From Vibrio palustris (GTDB lineage: Bacteria; Pseudomonadota; Gammaproteobacteria; Enterobacterales; Vibrionaceae), in contig NZ_AP024887.1 in NCBI RefSeq assembly GCF_024346995.1, positions 2,356,001 to 2,420,000 of the forward strand: 64,000 bases of DNA, written 5' to 3'. Positions 19,669 to 31,276 of the stretch are shown here, one piece after another. Under the pieces are notes generated by a model. That model made no database searches, was not told the DNA's origin, and was given only the letters and a program-made list of their open reading frames with translations. The number at the start of each line of letters is the position of its first letter. The stretch's first letter is position 1. A program made the position numbers and the translations under genes.

Positions 19669-21126
19669 ATGCAAAAAATTCAAGTAAATGTGGCCGTCAT
19701 TGGCGGTGGCACAGCAGGACTGGGTGCGTATCGTGCAGCCAAAGCTCACAATGAAAATGTGGTAATGATTGAAGGCGGCCCATTTGGGACCACGTGTGCA
19801 CGTGTGGGTTGTATGCCGTCCAAACTACTTATTGCCGCTGCAGAAAGTGCTCACAACATAGAAAAAGCGCCTGCGTTTGGTGTGCATCCCAATGGTCCTG
19901 CTGTGATTAATGGTCGTGAAGTGATGGACCGCGTCAAACGAGAGCGCGATCGCTTCGTTGGGTTTGTCTTAGAAGGTGTTGAAGAAATTCCGGCCAGTGA
20001 CAAGATCAGTGGTTACGCGAAATTTAAAGATGATCATATACTTATTGTTGATGATCATACCGAAATAACCGCAGATCGCATCGTTATTGCTACGGGTTCA
20101 CGCCCTGCTTATCCTGCGGTTTGGAATGAATTGGGCGATCGCCTGATCATTAACGATGATGTTTTTGCATGGGATGACTTACCGCATTCCGTTGCTGTCT
20201 TCGGCCCTGGTGTCATTGGTTTAGAACTTGGGCAAGCATTACACCGCCTTGGCGTTAAAGTGAAGGTGTTCGGCCTAGGTGGGCAAGTGGGCCCATTAAC
20301 CGACCCTAAAGTGATGAACTACGCCAAAGAAGCCTTTCAAGAAGAGTTTTACCTCGACCCGAACGTGCAAATTGACAATATGACGCGCGTCGAGCATAGC
20401 GATAAGGTCATGATTCGCTTTACCAATCTTGATGGTTCACAAGAAACCTTTATTACCGATTACGTATTAGCAGCCACTGGTCGCCGTCCTAATGTCGATA
20501 AGCTGGGCTTAGAACATACTTCATTACAGTTAGATGAGCGTGGTGTACCGACAGCAGACACCTTCACACTACAGACGTCAGCCAAGCATATTTTCATTGC
20601 TGGCGATGCCAGTAATCAATTACCGTTACTGCATGAAGCGGCGGATCAAGCACGTATTGCGGGCGATAACGCTGGACGCTTCCCTGATATTCGCGCCGGA
20701 CTGCGTCGCTCCACCATTTCAGCCGTATTCTCAGATCCTCAAATAGCGATGGTCGGTGAAACACATCGCCAACTACAACAACGTCTTGGTAACTGTGGCT
20801 GTTTTGAGACAGGTGAAGTGTCTTTCGAAGGACAAGGCCGTTCTCGCGTCATGTTACGCAATAAAGGTTTGCTGCACGTGTATGCAGAGCAAGGCACTGG
20901 ACGTTTCCTTGGCGCAGAAATGATGGGGCCGAATGCCGAACACTTAGCGCATTTATTAGCTTGGGCACATCAAAATAAAATGACCATTTCAGAAATGCTC
21001 GATATGCCATTTTATCACCCAGTGATTGAAGAAGGCGTACGCACCGCACTCAGAGATGTGAACGCAAAATTACACCTAGGTCCAGAAATGGTGAAACATT
21101 GCTTAGACTGCGGCCCTGGCTGCTAA
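19669..21126 (+). CDS. Class I pyridine nucleotide-disulfide oxidoreductase (dihydrolipoamide dehydrogenase-like)
   Basis: 485-residue FAD enzyme. The N-terminal FAD loop is VAVIGGGTAGLGAY; the redox disulfide is Cys43/Cys48 in GTTCARVGCMPSK; the NAD-binding fold has GPGVIGLELGQAL; FIAGDA is the second FAD motif; the C-terminal dimer domain carries HPVIEEG with the base-activating His-Glu pair. It is annotated in vibrios as a dihydrolipoamide dehydrogenase, but no 2-oxoacid dehydrogenase genes are nearby and the redox motif departs from the Lpd type. The protein ends CLDCGPGC (Cys478, Cys481, Cys485), an extra cysteine tail that could be a third redox centre, as in mercuric or high-Mr thioredoxin reductases. 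The substrate is unknown; a thiol in the peroxide module is likely. Confidence 0.8.
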   Translation: MQKIQVNVAVIGGGTAGLGAYRAAKAHNENVVMIEGGPFGTTCARVGCMPSKLLIAAAESAHNIEKAPAFGVHPNGPAVINGREVMDRVKRERDRFVGFVLEGVEEIPASDKISGYAKFKDDHILIVDDHTEITADRIVIATGSRPAYPAVWNELGDRLIINDDVFAWDDLPHSVAVFGPGVIGLELGQALHRLGVKVKVFGLGGQVGPLTDPKVMNYAKEAFQEEFYLDPNVQIDNMTRVEHSDKVMIRFTNLDGSQETFITDYVLAATGRRPNVDKLGLEHTSLQLDERGVPTADTFTLQTSAKHIFIAGDASNQLPLLHEAADQARIAGDNAGRFPDIRAGLRRSTISAVFSDPQIAMVGETHRQLQQRLGNCGCFETGEVSFEGQGRSRVMLRNKGLLHVYAEQGTGRFLGAEMMGPNAEHLAHLLAWAHQNKMTISEMLDMPFYHPVIEEGVRTALRDVNAKLHLGPEMVKHCLDCGPGC

Positions 21127-21183
21127 GTACTGATATCAATAATCCTATAATAATAACAAAACAATAACGCACCCTGCACTTTC

Positions 21184-21212
21184 GCCCGAGCCATCCACTC
21201 GGGCTTTTTTTT
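21184..21212 (+). terminator. Terminator after the disulfide reductase gene
   Basis: GCCCGAG-CCATCCA-CTCGGGC followed by eight T, 57 bp after the stop codon. Confidence 0.92.
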
Positions 21213-21293
21213 ATCATTAAGCCCCATCGATTTGTCAGATAAAACCCCAAAGCGATATACTCATCGTATAGACGCATTGAGGTTATCTAGGTT

Positions 21294-21551
21294 ATGGCTT
21301 GTCGTGACTGCTCTGAAAATTGGTTTTGGAAAAAACTTGGCCGCTGCAAACGGTGTATGGATCAACTGACCTCATTATCCGTTATCTGCTGGGTGGTATG
21401 GTTCGTATGGTTTAAAGAGACACCAAGTAGTATTGGCTCTATCGCCTTACTCTTCGCAGGCTTTGCTTGTAACGTACTTTTATTTCTCCATTTATGGATG
21501 AAGTTTGTCGTCTTACCTTTAAAAAAGCGACACGACGGCGATCAACAATAA
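21294..21551 (+). CDS. Small membrane protein of the DUF3624 family
   Basis: 85 residues. A Cys-rich N-terminus (CRDCS and GRCKRCMD, two CxxC-like pairs that could bind a metal) is followed by two hydrophobic segments (about 28-41 and 48-68) and a basic tail. A protein of this kind occupies the same position between the disulfide reductase and argH in V. cholerae. The function is unknown. The start at 21294 follows a GAGGTTATCTAGGTT stretch with a usable GAGG. Confidence 0.75.
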   Translation: MACRDCSENWFWKKLGRCKRCMDQLTSLSVICWVVWFVWFKETPSSIGSIALLFAGFACNVLLFLHLWMKFVVLPLKKRHDGDQQ

Positions 21552-21566
21552 ATAGGCACAAAAAAA

Positions 21567-21595
21567 CCTCAAAACTAGAATAAGTAGCTTTGAGG
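21567..21595. terminator. Weak hairpin after the DUF3624 gene
   Basis: CCTCAAA and TTTGAGG arms enclose a 15-nt loop, preceded by a run of A; a moderate terminator candidate. Confidence 0.4.
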
Positions 21596-21613
21596 CCTCT
21601 TAGAACATTCTAA

Positions 21614-21650
21614 GAAAAAGCAGTGGTCCTTAAATAGACCCTGCTTTTTT
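21614..21650. terminator. Terminator between DUF3624 gene and argH
   Basis: AAAAAGCAG(T)GGTC-loop-GACCCTGCTTTTTT: a long stem with one bulge and runs of A and T on either side, suited to stop both the plus-strand gene and the minus-strand argH operon. Confidence 0.8.
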
Positions 21651-21702
21651 TGTTTGGTTCCTTAGTGAAGATAATTTTCGACACCAAGCATTATGCGAGA
21701 CA

Positions 21703-23577
21703 TTACAACGATGTCGTTTGCATGATCAATTGCTCGTTCAAATTAACTTCTAACGCGACTTCATCACAAGCATGTTGACGCGGGCATTGCTCACAATCTT
21801 TCAAGACTTTCTCTGGCAATAGCATTTTCGATGTCGGTAAGAAATCTTGCTTCATAAAGAACTCAGGTGTACGTGTTAAGACAAACACCTTATTAATGGC
21901 CATATTACGAGCTTTGTTGACGAGATAGTGGACAATCGCTGCGCCCTGCCCTTGACCTTGCCATCCTGCCTCAACCCCTAAAGAGCGGATTTCCGCTAAT
22001 CCAGAATCATAGACATACAAAGAGGCACACCCAGTAATTTCTCCGTTATGTTCCACGACCGCAAATGAACCAATATCGCGCACAATTTCGTTTCTTGAAC
22101 GAGGTAAGTTCTCCCCCATGTTCGCCCAATAAGCGACCATACCTTCAAGAGACTCCACATCGGTCAAACGAGCCGGACGTACCTGAATGTCTGAACTCAC
22201 ACGCGTATCCAAACGCTTCTGCGCTTCTTCAACCGCATAACGCACTTGATGAGGGGCAACACCGCCTTTGGCACACCGCTTCGACAAACAAGACTCAATC
22301 GTCAGTATTTCGTAGACATCCTCTTCGATTACCGGAGAAAATACTTTTAACTCGTCTAAACTTAAATCTTCCAGTGGCATGCCACGACGAATCGCTTCAA
22401 CCACCGCAACACCGACAATATGGTGGGCTTCACGGAATGGAATGCCTTTTGATACCAGATAATCCGCCAGCTCAGTGGCATTCGCATAGCCTTGTTTCGC
22501 TGCTTCTAAAGTACGTTCTTTGTTAATCTTAATGCCTTCAAAACACAAAGCGGCCATGGCCATGCACTCGTTCCACGTATCCAATGCATCAAACAAACCT
22601 TCTTTGTCTTCTTGCATATCTTTGTTATAAGCAAGTGGTAGCGCTTTTACCGTCATCATCATGCCAGCGAGCGAGCCGTAAACACGACCAGTTTTACCAC
22701 GGATTAATTCCAAGGCATCTGGGTTTTTCTTTTGCGGCATCAATGATGAGCCAGACGTTACCGTATCAGCTAACTCAATAAAACCGGACTCACCTGAGTT
22801 ATAGAAGATTAAATCTTCCGCCATACGTGATAAGTGCAGCATAGAAATCGACGCTACAGACATAAGCTCCATCACATGGTCACGATCAGAAACCGAATCC
22901 AATGAGTTACGTGTCGCACGGCGGAACCCTAAGTTATAGGCAAGATTTTCACGGTCAATCGCATAAGCGGTTCCTGCGAGTGCGCCAGAACCTAATGGGC
23001 AAGTATCTAAACGTTTAATGGCATCTTCTAAACGTGAATAATCACGCTCGAACATTTCAGAGTAAGCCAAACACCAGTGCGCAAACGTGACGGGTTGAGC
23101 ACGTTGTAAGTGTGTATATCCAGGTAGCACCGTGTCATGGTGTTGAGAAGCGACATTCACCAATTGGTTTTGCATTTGATCTAATGTCATAAGTACTTGA
23201 CGACCTTGCTGACGACACCACAGCTTTAAATCAGTCGCGACTTGATCATTACGTGAACGACCGGTATGAAGTTTTTTACCTAAATCCCCCACTTTATTAA
23301 TCAACTGCTGCTCAACCCATGAGTGGATATCTTCTGCGTCAGACGCCAGAATTTGCTCAGGATCTTCCATTACTTCCATTTTAAGTTCATTCAATGCAAG
23401 TTCTAGACGCTGCTGTTCTTCTTCTGTCAAAACATTCACAGACAGTAAAGCTTTAGACCAAGCAATAGAACCGACAATGTCTTGTTCTGCTAGTCGGTAA
23501 TCAAAGCGCAATGAATCATTAAATTGTTTAAATCTGGTGTCTGCTGCTTGGGTGAATCTTCCGCCCCATAATGCCAT
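21703..23577 (-). CDS. argH: Argininosuccinate lyase fused to a GNAT N-acetyltransferase domain
   Basis: 624 residues, against about 460 for ordinary ArgH. The N-terminal part is a complete argininosuccinate lyase that forms arginine and fumarate, with [10 protein letters not shown] and the fumarase-family signature [12 protein letters not shown] near 280-292. From about residue 462 ([13 protein letters not shown]) a GNAT domain follows, with [17 protein letters not shown] as acetyl-CoA loop. This matches the ArgH(A) fusion described in Moritella and vibrios, where the second domain supplies N-acetylglutamate synthase activity. The tail has [10 protein letters not shown]. It is the last gene of argCBGH. 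The fusion is read in one frame without a break. Confidence 0.94.
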   Translation of the reverse strand: MALWGGRFTQAADTRFKQFNDSLRFDYRLAEQDIVGSIAWSKALLSVNVLTEEEQQRLELALNELKMEVMEDPEQILASDAEDIHSWVEQQLINKVGDLGKKLHTGRSRNDQVATDLKLWCRQQGRQVLMTLDQMQNQLVNVASQHHDTVLPGYTHLQRAQPVTFAHWCLAYSEMFERDYSRLEDAIKRLDTCPLGSGALAGTAYAIDRENLAYNLGFRRATRNSLDSVSDRDHVMELMSVASISMLHLSRMAEDLIFYNSGESGFIELADTVTSGSSLMPQKKNPDALELIRGKTGRVYGSLAGMMMTVKALPLAYNKDMQEDKEGLFDALDTWNECMAMAALCFEGIKINKERTLEAAKQGYANATELADYLVSKGIPFREAHHIVGVAVVEAIRRGMPLEDLSLDELKVFSPVIEEDVYEILTIESCLSKRCAKGGVAPHQVRYAVEEAQKRLDTRVSSDIQVRPARLTDVESLEGMVAYWANMGENLPRSRNEIVRDIGSFAVVEHNGEITGCASLYVYDSGLAEIRSLGVEAGWQGQGQGAAIVHYLVNKARNMAINKVFVLTRTPEFFMKQDFLPTSKMLLPEKVLKDCEQCPRQHACDEVALEVNLNEQLIMQTTSL

Positions 23578-23717
23578 TGCGTTTCTCCTAAAACTTTAGT
23601 GCCTAATCACTAAGGAGGTGACTAGATTGCTTCTTTCTGCCAGTGAGGATTAATTTAGGGAGCATGCGTTGCTGCTCCCTTTATTAGTATTGTTATTTAT
23701 CTTTTACTACGGTTATT

Positions 23718-24932
23718 TTACTTCTTTGCAGCGTTCATTGCACGGATACGACTCGCGAGAGAGTATAAACGGATGAAACCACCGGCATGGCTTTGGTCGT
23801 AAACTTCGTCTTCACCAAACGTTGCAAACTCTTCTGAGTACAAGCTGTTATCAGAGCGTTTTTGAGTAGCAACCGCCTGACCTTTGTACAGTTTGATCAC
23901 AACTTCACCGTTTACATCTTGTGCCAATGACTCAGACGCTGCCATTACTGATTCACATAAAGGCGTGAACCAACGACCATCGTAAACCAACTGCGCCGCT
24001 TTAATGCCTAGTTCTTCACGGAACTCAAATGAAGCTTTATCCAGTACGAGCTGCTCAACAGAACGTAACGCTTCCATCATGATGGTACCTCCTGGAGTTT
24101 CGTAACAACCACGAGACTTCATACCAACCAAACGGTTTTCTACGATGTCGATACGACCAACGCCGTGTTTTGCACCCTTTTCATTAAGGTCTAATAATGC
24201 TTCGTATGGCGTAACAGCTTTGCCGTCGATAGCCACAACTTCGCCTTTCTCAACGTTTAACGTTACATACTCAGCTTCGTTTGGCGCTTGCTCAGCATCA
24301 ACAGTCCATACCCAGCAATCTTCGTTTGGCGCATTCCAAGTGCTTTCTAGTACACCGCCTTCAGTTGAGATGTGCCATGCATTCGCGTCACGAGAATAGA
24401 TTTTTGTCAGAGATGCGGCACAAGGGATGTTACGTTCGGCAAGGTAATCTAGGCACTCTTCACGGCTCACAAGATCCCACTCACGCCAAGGCGCAATTAC
24501 GTGAAGATCTGGGGCGAGTGCCGCAAAAGCACCTTCAAAACGTACTTGGTCATTACCTTTACCGGTACAACCATGAGCAAGTGCATCCGCGCCCACTTTA
24601 CGTGCCACTTCAACTTGCGCTTTGGCAATAATCGGACGAGCCATTGACGTACCAAGTAGGTATTTACCTTCATAGTAAGCGCCCGTTTTTAGCGTTGGGT
24701 AGATATAGTCTTTTACCATTTCCGCTTTCAGATCCGCGACGTAACACTCTGATGCACCAGAAGCGATCGCTTTTTCTTCAATACCCACTAACTCTTCGTC
24801 ACCTTGACCGACATCCGCCACAAATGCGATAACTTCACAGCCGTAGTTCTCTTTCAACCATGGAATGATAACCGACGTATCAAGACCACCAGAATAAGCG
24901 ACAACAACTTTTTTGACTTCTACTTTGCTCAT
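23718..24932 (-). CDS. argG: Argininosuccinate synthase
   Basis: 404-residue ATP-pyrophosphatase that joins citrulline and aspartate. The PP-loop YSGGLDTS is at residues 13-20; [13 protein letters not shown] and [11 protein letters not shown] are family segments. ATG at 24932 (MSKVEVKK) has a GGAGA ribosome site at good spacing; the open frame adds six residues upstream. It lies in argCBGH between argB and argH. Confidence 0.97.
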   Translation of the reverse strand: MSKVEVKKVVVAYSGGLDTSVIIPWLKENYGCEVIAFVADVGQGDEELVGIEEKAIASGASECYVADLKAEMVKDYIYPTLKTGAYYEGKYLLGTSMARPIIAKAQVEVARKVGADALAHGCTGKGNDQVRFEGAFAALAPDLHVIAPWREWDLVSREECLDYLAERNIPCAASLTKIYSRDANAWHISTEGGVLESTWNAPNEDCWVWTVDAEQAPNEAEYVTLNVEKGEVVAIDGKAVTPYEALLDLNEKGAKHGVGRIDIVENRLVGMKSRGCYETPGGTIMMEALRSVEQLVLDKASFEFREELGIKAAQLVYDGRWFTPLCESVMAASESLAQDVNGEVVIKLYKGQAVATQKRSDNSLYSEEFATFGEDEVYDQSHAGGFIRLYSLASRIRAMNAAKK

Positions 24933-24993
24933 AATTTTTCTCCACATCACCTAAACGTATTTCGCTCAGGATTGTTTGTATTAAATTTTTTGA

Positions 24994-25785
24994 TTACTGC
25001 GGTAAAAACTGCGTACCAATACTTTGACCCGCAAAAAGCTCAGTCAGCTTTTCAGGGTAACGCCAAGTCGCGACCTCTATTGGGCGACCAAGATCTTTGG
25101 CTGCACCTAATGCCGCTTGCACTTTGACGATCATGCCATCGGTAATCACATGGCTTTTAATCAAAGCATCAGCTTGGGATTCATTTAAAGACGTCAGCAA
25201 CTGACCTTGAGCATCAAGAACACCACTCACATCCGATAAAAGGACTAACTCTGCTTCTAACGCTTGTGCCACTGCAACAGCAGCTTGATCTGCATTGACA
25301 TTCATCATTTGTCCATTGGTCGTTAAGCCAATAGAACTGATAATCGGTAACGTGTGTTGGCTTAACATCGCTTTTAAAACGGTCGCATCGCCGGCTGATG
25401 CTTTACCCACTGCACCAAGCTCAGGGTGCAGCTCTTCCACTTGGCATAAACCACCATCAGCAAGGCACAGGCCGACAGCATTTAAACCATTTTTAATCGC
25501 ATGCCCTTGCAGCATTTTGTTTGCTGTACCAGCTAAAGCACCGGCAATAACTGGAATTTGATCATAAGGAGTGACACGTAAACCGTCTTTTTTCACCGTT
25601 TCAATGTGCAATTTTTCCATTAGGTCATCAACCAAGTAACCGCCACCATGTACGATAACAATAGGACGATTCGCTTGCTGCTGATAAGACCCAATCGCTG
25701 TAAATAATGCCGCCAACGTGTCATGATTTTCTAATGCCGCGCCGCCGAGCTTAACAACGAGTGGACTTTGCTTAGTATCTGACAT
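24994..25785 (-). CDS. argB: Acetylglutamate kinase
   Basis: 263-residue amino-acid kinase that phosphorylates N-acetylglutamate, the second step of arginine synthesis. VKLGGAAL near residues 11-18 and VIVHGGG near 42-48 bind ATP phosphates; NVNADQAA is the substrate loop; [10 protein letters not shown] the nucleotide segment. It starts 9 bp below the argC stop, so it is cotranscribed. Short length without the arginine-binding N-terminal helix suggests a form not feedback-inhibited by arginine, as in E. coli. Confidence 0.97.
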   Translation of the reverse strand: MSDTKQSPLVVKLGGAALENHDTLAALFTAIGSYQQQANRPIVIVHGGGYLVDDLMEKLHIETVKKDGLRVTPYDQIPVIAGALAGTANKMLQGHAIKNGLNAVGLCLADGGLCQVEELHPELGAVGKASAGDATVLKAMLSQHTLPIISSIGLTTNGQMMNVNADQAAVAVAQALEAELVLLSDVSGVLDAQGQLLTSLNESQADALIKSHVITDGMIVKVQAALGAAKDLGRPIEVATWRYPEKLTELFAGQSIGTQFLPQ

Positions 25786-25794
25786 GTCTACCCC

Positions 25795-26799
25795 TTAAAC
25801 CAAAGCCGTGAGTTCATTGAAACCATAATGGATATTCAGACATTGCATTGCTTGCGAAGAGGCACCTTTCAACAGGTTATCAATGGCAGATACCACGATG
25901 ATGTGCTGACCTTGTACCTTCCAACCAATATCGCAAAACGGTGTATTAGCAACATTATCAATCGTTGGTAATGTGTCGCCAACAAGCCGAACGGCAGGCT
26001 TATCAGCATAAGCGCTATCATAAGCGTCAGCGACGTCAGCTGCCGTCACGCCCGGTTTTAATTTCATGGTAATCGTCGCCAAAATACCACGCTTAAAGTT
26101 GCCTAAATGTGGAGTAAAGATAACATCACACCCCAAATGCTCAGCAATCTCAGGTTGATGGCGATGCGTAAACACACCATAAGCCGCTAAACTGACTTCA
26201 CAAAAACTGTTTGTCATTGACGCTTTGCGTCCTGCGCCCGACACGCCGCTCACCGCGTTAATCACTGGCCACTGCTGGTTATCAACACATTGAGACGCTA
26301 ATAAAGGTTTAATCGCCAATTGAGAGGCGGTGGGGTAACAACCTGCAACAGCAACAAGCGGCGTTTGTTTAATGGCATCAGCGTTCCATTCCGCTAAGCC
26401 ATAAACGGCTTTTTCTAACCACTGAGGGTGTTGATGTTCAAAGCCATAATAAGAAGAATAAAAATTCGCATCATCGACACGGTACGCACCAGACAAGTCA
26501 AATACCTGACAGTCATGTTCTAAAAAAATAGGCGCTAAATCGTGGCTCACTTGGTGGGCAGTCGCTAAAAAAACCACATCACTTTCTTTGGCAACAGCAA
26601 CAACATCCGTTAATGGCTCAACTGGCTCATCGACTAAACCAAGTAACTTGCCATATAACTGCGACATAGGTTTGCCAGCATCAACACTATTGGCGGAAAC
26701 AAATAAACCTGATAGCGTTAGCTCTGGGTGTTTTTTCACCATAAGAGCCAGTTCTGAACCTGCGTAGCCGCTTGCGCCAACAATTGTCGTTTTTAGCAT
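25795..26799 (-). CDS. argC: N-acetyl-gamma-glutamyl-phosphate reductase
   Basis: 334-residue NADPH-dependent reductase. The nucleotide loop [14 protein letters not shown] is at the N-terminus; catalytic Cys154 is in [16 protein letters not shown] with the general-base histidine follows. It is the first gene of argCBGH and diverges from argE, so both promoters share the 157-bp region. Confidence 0.97.
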   Translation of the reverse strand: MLKTTIVGASGYAGSELALMVKKHPELTLSGLFVSANSVDAGKPMSQLYGKLLGLVDEPVEPLTDVVAVAKESDVVFLATAHQVSHDLAPIFLEHDCQVFDLSGAYRVDDANFYSSYYGFEHQHPQWLEKAVYGLAEWNADAIKQTPLVAVAGCYPTASQLAIKPLLASQCVDNQQWPVINAVSGVSGAGRKASMTNSFCEVSLAAYGVFTHRHQPEIAEHLGCDVIFTPHLGNFKRGILATITMKLKPGVTAADVADAYDSAYADKPAVRLVGDTLPTIDNVANTPFCDIGWKVQGQHIIVVSAIDNLLKGASSQAMQCLNIHYGFNELTALV

Positions 26800-26956
26800 C
26801 GTGATACACCCACTGTATTCTTGTGAAAACTGCTCTCAACTTATGATTATAAATTTTTAAAATAAAGCTGATTTCGGTTTTTTATTCATAAAAAGTGATT
26901 TAATATGTGTTTTACCTTTTCAATCTATTTCTGTCAATAGTAGGAGCCAAGTTTCT
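26800..26956. promoter_or_regulatory. Divergent argC/argE promoter region
   Basis: 157 bp, strongly AT-rich. One 14-bp sequence at 26844-26857 matches the ARG box at 11 of 14 positions, but I found no second box at the required 3-bp spacing. ArgR control is expected from the pathway; the operator here is only a candidate. Confidence 0.35.
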
Positions 26957-28096
26957 ATGCAAATACCTAGTTTTCTCGAGGTTTATGAAGGATTAATTTC
27001 AACTTCCTCTATCAGCTCCTCAGATCCGAGCTTAGATGAAGGTAATGCCAAGGTGTGCGAAAAAATGGCCGACTGGCTTACAGCGCTCGGTTTTCAAGTA
27101 GAAAGCGAAGAGGTTGAACCCGGTAAAATCAACTTAATGGCAAAAAAAGGAGAAGGCGAAGGCGGCCTATTAATGGCAGGACACACAGATACTGTGCCAT
27201 TTGATGAAGGTCGTTGGAATTATAATCCTCATGCATTAACCCAAGATAACCAGCGCTTTTATGGTTTGGGAACCGCCGACATGAAAGGTTTCTTTGCGTT
27301 CGTTATGGAAGCGGTGAAAAAGATTGAGGATTGGTCTCACCAGAAAAAACCGCTCTATATTTTGGCGACGTGTGATGAAGAAACTACCATGCTTGGCGCG
27401 CGTCATTTTTCTGCCACCACACCATTCAAGCCGGATTATTGCATTATTGGTGAGCCGACTAGCTTAACACCGGTATACGGTCATAAAGGACATGTAGCTA
27501 ATGCCATTCGTATTACCGGAAAATCTGGGCATTCATCCAATCCAGCGTATGGCGTTAATGCCATTGAGATCATGCATGAAGTATTAGCACCAATGCTGCA
27601 ATTACGCGATCAATTATCTCGGACTTATCATCACCCCGGCTTTGAAATCCCCTCACCGACACTCAACCTTGGTCATATTCATGGTGGTGATAGCCCCAAC
27701 CGTATTTGTGGCTGCTGCGAACTACACTATGATGTGCGCCCGCTTCCTGGTATGAGCTTAGATGGTTTGCATAACTTACTCACCGACGCCCTCAAAGAAG
27801 TCGCTAGCAAGTGGCCCGGACGTATCGACATTACCCCACTACATGCTCCCATTCCTGGTTATGAATGTGCTCATGACCACCCATTCGTGACCCAAATGAG
27901 CGAACTTAGTCAATTGGAAGCACAAACGGTGAACTACTGTACTGAAGCGCCATTCTTACAAGAGGTCTGCCCAACCTTAGTGCTCGGTCCAGGTTCCATT
28001 GAGCAAGCGCACCAACCGGATGAATTCCTAGCGTTTGAGTTTATCGATCCAACCATTGATGTGTTATCTAAAACCATGTGGAAATATTGTTTTTAA
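26957..28096 (+). CDS. argE: Acetylornithine deacetylase
   Basis: 379-residue M20-family zinc deacetylase that frees ornithine from N-acetylornithine. [13 protein letters not shown] holds the first metal ligands, [10 protein letters not shown] the bridging aspartate, [10 protein letters not shown] the catalytic and metal glutamates, and [13 protein letters not shown] the last ligand. It coexists with an ArgH-acetyltransferase fusion, so the linear route with deacetylation is used, and N-acetylglutamate must be made anew. AGGAG ribosome site upstream. Confidence 0.96.
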   Translation: MQIPSFLEVYEGLISTSSISSSDPSLDEGNAKVCEKMADWLTALGFQVESEEVEPGKINLMAKKGEGEGGLLMAGHTDTVPFDEGRWNYNPHALTQDNQRFYGLGTADMKGFFAFVMEAVKKIEDWSHQKKPLYILATCDEETTMLGARHFSATTPFKPDYCIIGEPTSLTPVYGHKGHVANAIRITGKSGHSSNPAYGVNAIEIMHEVLAPMLQLRDQLSRTYHHPGFEIPSPTLNLGHIHGGDSPNRICGCCELHYDVRPLPGMSLDGLHNLLTDALKEVASKWPGRIDITPLHAPIPGYECAHDHPFVTQMSELSQLEAQTVNYCTEAPFLQEVCPTLVLGPGSIEQAHQPDEFLAFEFIDPTIDVLSKTMWKYCF

Positions 28097-28306
28097 CTAT
28101 CCACCGAGCCTAATGAGCGCCTTGGATGCAGTGTTGATAGCACCAAGGTTCTCTTACAACGGGGCAACCTGTTTTATATCAATGGAAAGTAAATTAGGAA
28201 GATAATTCTTCCCCTTAATTTGACGAGGAGTCACAAACAGGGTTAGATTGAAGCGTTAATAAAAACAACATTGGATGTCATTTTTTAAAAACAGGACGAC
28301 GAGAAC

Positions 28307-30940
28307 ATGAAAGAGAACTACGCCGCTCTCAAAAGCAACGTGAGCATGCTAGGGCATCTTCTGGGTAAAACCATTCAAGATGCTGACGGCGATGTTATAT
28401 TGAAAAAAGTAGAAAAAATCAGAAAGTTATCTAAATCTGCCCGGTCAGGTAACCACGAAGATAGGCAACATCTGATTGAAGAAATTGAATCCCTTCCTGA
28501 CGACCAAATGCCGTCGATTGCGAAAGCATTTAACCAATTTCTTAACCTCACTAATATCGCTGACCAATACCACTCTATTTCTCGTCACTGTGACGCGAAT
28601 ACCATGTCAACCGACCCGATTGACGCGCTGCTTGAGAAACTCGATAGCAATAATATTAGTAAAATCGATAGCGGCCAAGCGATTCGCGAGCTAGACATTG
28701 AGCTAGTTCTCACGGCGCACCCAACCGAAATTACACGTCGTACCATGATCAACAAACTCGTCAAAATTAACGAATGTTTGTCTGATCTTGAGCTCAGCGA
28801 GCTATCACCGAAAGAACGTCGCCGCACTGAACTACGCCTTGAGCAATTAATTGCGCAAGCTTGGCACTCTGATGTGGTGCGTAAACAGCGCCCAACACCA
28901 CTTGATGAAGCCAAGTCTGGATTTGCAGTCGTCGAAAACTCGCTATGGAAAGCCGCTCCGGATTTCTTACGAGACTTAAGTGAACGTTGCATCAATTACT
29001 ATGGTGAAGCTTTGCCGATCGATGCCAGACCGATCCATTTCTCATCGTGGATGGGCGGTGACCGCGATGGTAACCCACATGTCACTCACACCATCACACG
29101 TGAAGTGCTGCGCATGTCTCGTTGGAAAGCGGCAGATTTATACTTAGGGGATATCAATGAGTTAATCAGCGAACTGTCGATGATTAAATGTAATGATAAA
29201 GTGCGTGAACTCGCTGGCCCAGACGCACACGAACCCTACCGTGAAATTCTGAAACAACTGCGTGATTTATTGCAACAGACGAAAGATGTTCTGGATGCCA
29301 AAATTCATGGGCAAGTCCTTGCAGAAAAAGCACCATTACGCTATTCCGAACAGCTTTGGACACCGTTATTAACCTGCTACGAGTCATTGCATGAATGTGG
29401 CATGGGCGTTATCGCCGATGGTTCACTCCTCGATACTTTGCGCCGTATTAAGACATTTGGTGTACATCTTGTTCAACTCGATATTCGCCAAGAAAGTACA
29501 CGCCATGCCGATGTCCTTTCTGAGCTAACGCGTCATCTTGGCATTGGTGACTACGCGCATTGGAGCGAACAAGATAAACTGTCTTTCTTAACCACTGAGC
29601 TAGCCTCAAAGCGCCCATTACTGCCCACCAACTGGCAACCATCGGCAGACGTTCAAGAAGTCATTGATACCTGTAAAATCGTTGCATCTCAGCCGCGCGA
29701 TGCATTTGGTGCTTACATTATTTCTATGGCGAGAACCGCGTCTGATGTCCTAGCGGTACACTTAATTTTACAAGAAGTTGGCTGCCCATATCGTATTGAT
29801 GTATGTCCATTGTTCGAAACCTTGGAAGATTTGAATAATGCAGAAGCGGTCACCCAGCAATTAATGGATATCGACCTCTACCGAGGCTTTATTAATAACA
29901 AGCAGATGATCATGATTGGTTATTCTGACTCCGCTAAAGATGCTGGCGGCATGGCGGCAGGCTGGGCACAATATCATGCGATGGAATCTTTAGTTCGCGT
30001 CTGTGAAGAGTCTGGCGTCGATCTTCGCCTATTCCATGGGCGTGGCGGTACAATTGGGCGTGGCGGTGCTCCTGCGCATGCAGCCTTACTTTCTCAACCG
30101 CCGAGCAGCCTCAAAGGCGGCCTACGAGTCACTGAACAAGGTGAAATGATCCGCTTCAAACTTGGCCTGCCTGAAATCGCCGTTAATAGCTTCAATATGT
30201 ATGCCAGTGCGATTTTAGAAGCGAATCTCCTACCGCCACCAGCACCTAAACAAGAATGGCGTGATTTAATGGAAGTTCTTTCACAAGTCTCTTGTGATGC
30301 TTATCGAAAAGTAGTGCGTGAACAACCACAATTTGTACCGTATTTCCGCCAAGCAACTCCAGAGCTAGAGCTAGGAAAATTACCGCTGGGTTCTCGCCCA
30401 TCCAAACGTAACCCAAATGGCGGTGTTGAAAGCCTACGTGCGATTCCATGGATATTCTCTTGGAGTCAAAACCGCTTAGTTCTACCCGCTTGGTTAGGCG
30501 CAGGCGAAGCGATTCAGTATTCAATTGATAAAGGGCACCAAGCACTGCTCGAAGAAATGTGCCGTGAATGGCCATTCTTCTCAACGCGTCTTGGTATGCT
30601 AGAAATGCTATTTACCAAGTGCAATGCCGATATTGCTCAGCATTACGATGAGCGTTTGGTCGATGAAGAGCTACGCCCACTCGGTGAACATTTACGTATT
30701 CAATTGAAAAAAGACATCAAGACGATATTAAATGTCGAGAATAACGATAACTTGATGCAAAGCGACCCATGGGGACACGAATCAATAAGCTTACGTAACA
30801 TCTATGTTGAACCCCTTAACATGCTACAAGTAGAGCTGTTATATCGTACGCGTAAAACAGAAACTCCTTCAGCAGAACTCGAAGAAGCGCTCATGGCAAC
30901 TATTGCAGGAATTGCGGCAGGTATGCGTAATACTGGATAA
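28307..30940 (+). CDS. ppc: Phosphoenolpyruvate carboxylase
   Basis: 877-residue carboxylase that makes oxaloacetate from PEP and bicarbonate. The catalytic His motif [13 protein letters not shown] and the glycine loop [16 protein letters not shown] are both intact, and the C-terminus MRNTG matches the bacterial enzyme. The 210-bp gap from argE contains its promoter region and no gene. ATG at 28307 is preceded by GGACGACGAGA, a weak GA-rich site. Confidence 0.97.
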   Translation: MKENYAALKSNVSMLGHLLGKTIQDADGDVILKKVEKIRKLSKSARSGNHEDRQHLIEEIESLPDDQMPSIAKAFNQFLNLTNIADQYHSISRHCDANTMSTDPIDALLEKLDSNNISKIDSGQAIRELDIELVLTAHPTEITRRTMINKLVKINECLSDLELSELSPKERRRTELRLEQLIAQAWHSDVVRKQRPTPLDEAKSGFAVVENSLWKAAPDFLRDLSERCINYYGEALPIDARPIHFSSWMGGDRDGNPHVTHTITREVLRMSRWKAADLYLGDINELISELSMIKCNDKVRELAGPDAHEPYREILKQLRDLLQQTKDVLDAKIHGQVLAEKAPLRYSEQLWTPLLTCYESLHECGMGVIADGSLLDTLRRIKTFGVHLVQLDIRQESTRHADVLSELTRHLGIGDYAHWSEQDKLSFLTTELASKRPLLPTNWQPSADVQEVIDTCKIVASQPRDAFGAYIISMARTASDVLAVHLILQEVGCPYRIDVCPLFETLEDLNNAEAVTQQLMDIDLYRGFINNKQMIMIGYSDSAKDAGGMAAGWAQYHAMESLVRVCEESGVDLRLFHGRGGTIGRGGAPAHAALLSQPPSSLKGGLRVTEQGEMIRFKLGLPEIAVNSFNMYASAILEANLLPPPAPKQEWRDLMEVLSQVSCDAYRKVVREQPQFVPYFRQATPELELGKLPLGSRPSKRNPNGGVESLRAIPWIFSWSQNRLVLPAWLGAGEAIQYSIDKGHQALLEEMCREWPFFSTRLGMLEMLFTKCNADIAQHYDERLVDEELRPLGEHLRIQLKKDIKTILNVENNDNLMQSDPWGHESISLRNIYVEPLNMLQVELLYRTRKTETPSAELEEALMATIAGIAAGMRNTG

Positions 30941-30969
30941 CAATCAGTATAATATTCTGTAAAAGCCCC

Positions 30970-30996
30970 AAAAGGTCGCAGCTGTGCGGCCTTTTA
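30970..30996 (+). terminator. Terminator after ppc
   Basis: AAAAGGTCGCA-GCTG-TGCGGCCTTTT, an 11-bp stem with one G-T pair, 30 bp after the stop codon. Confidence 0.85.
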
Positions 30997-31276
30997 TATT
31001 ACCTAACAACCACTACTGAGATTATTATCAGTTTTTTATCTAGATCCTGATTGCTGTTCTACCTTGTGCGTATTATTTAGATATACTACGTTCTCAACGC
31101 GATGTTCATCTACTAATTATAAATCGCATGTCTAGGTGATAATGGCTTTAAAGGCAGCACCAATGCACAACGGGAAGTGCGCAAGGCCGCTTAAACGCTC
31201 AAAGAATAGTGCCACAAGAAGCACGGCTGACGTTTAGGCTCAACATTAAAGTTTGATTAACACTTGGATTAAACAC
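30997..31276 (+). promoter_or_regulatory. Long aphA leader with a match to the Qrr sRNA pairing region
   Basis: No gene is seen here. CTAGGTGA at 31132-31139 is the exact complement of UCACCUAG, part of the most conserved stretch of Vibrio Qrr small RNAs as I remember it. Qrr RNAs are known to activate aphA translation by pairing in its leader, so this may be that site, about 140 nt before the start codon. The match is seen; the pairing is inferred. Confidence 0.45.

Noticed and set aside
22065..22526. 153-codon ORF antisense to argH
   Set aside because: Overlaps conserved argH catalytic coding sequence; composition unlike a real protein.
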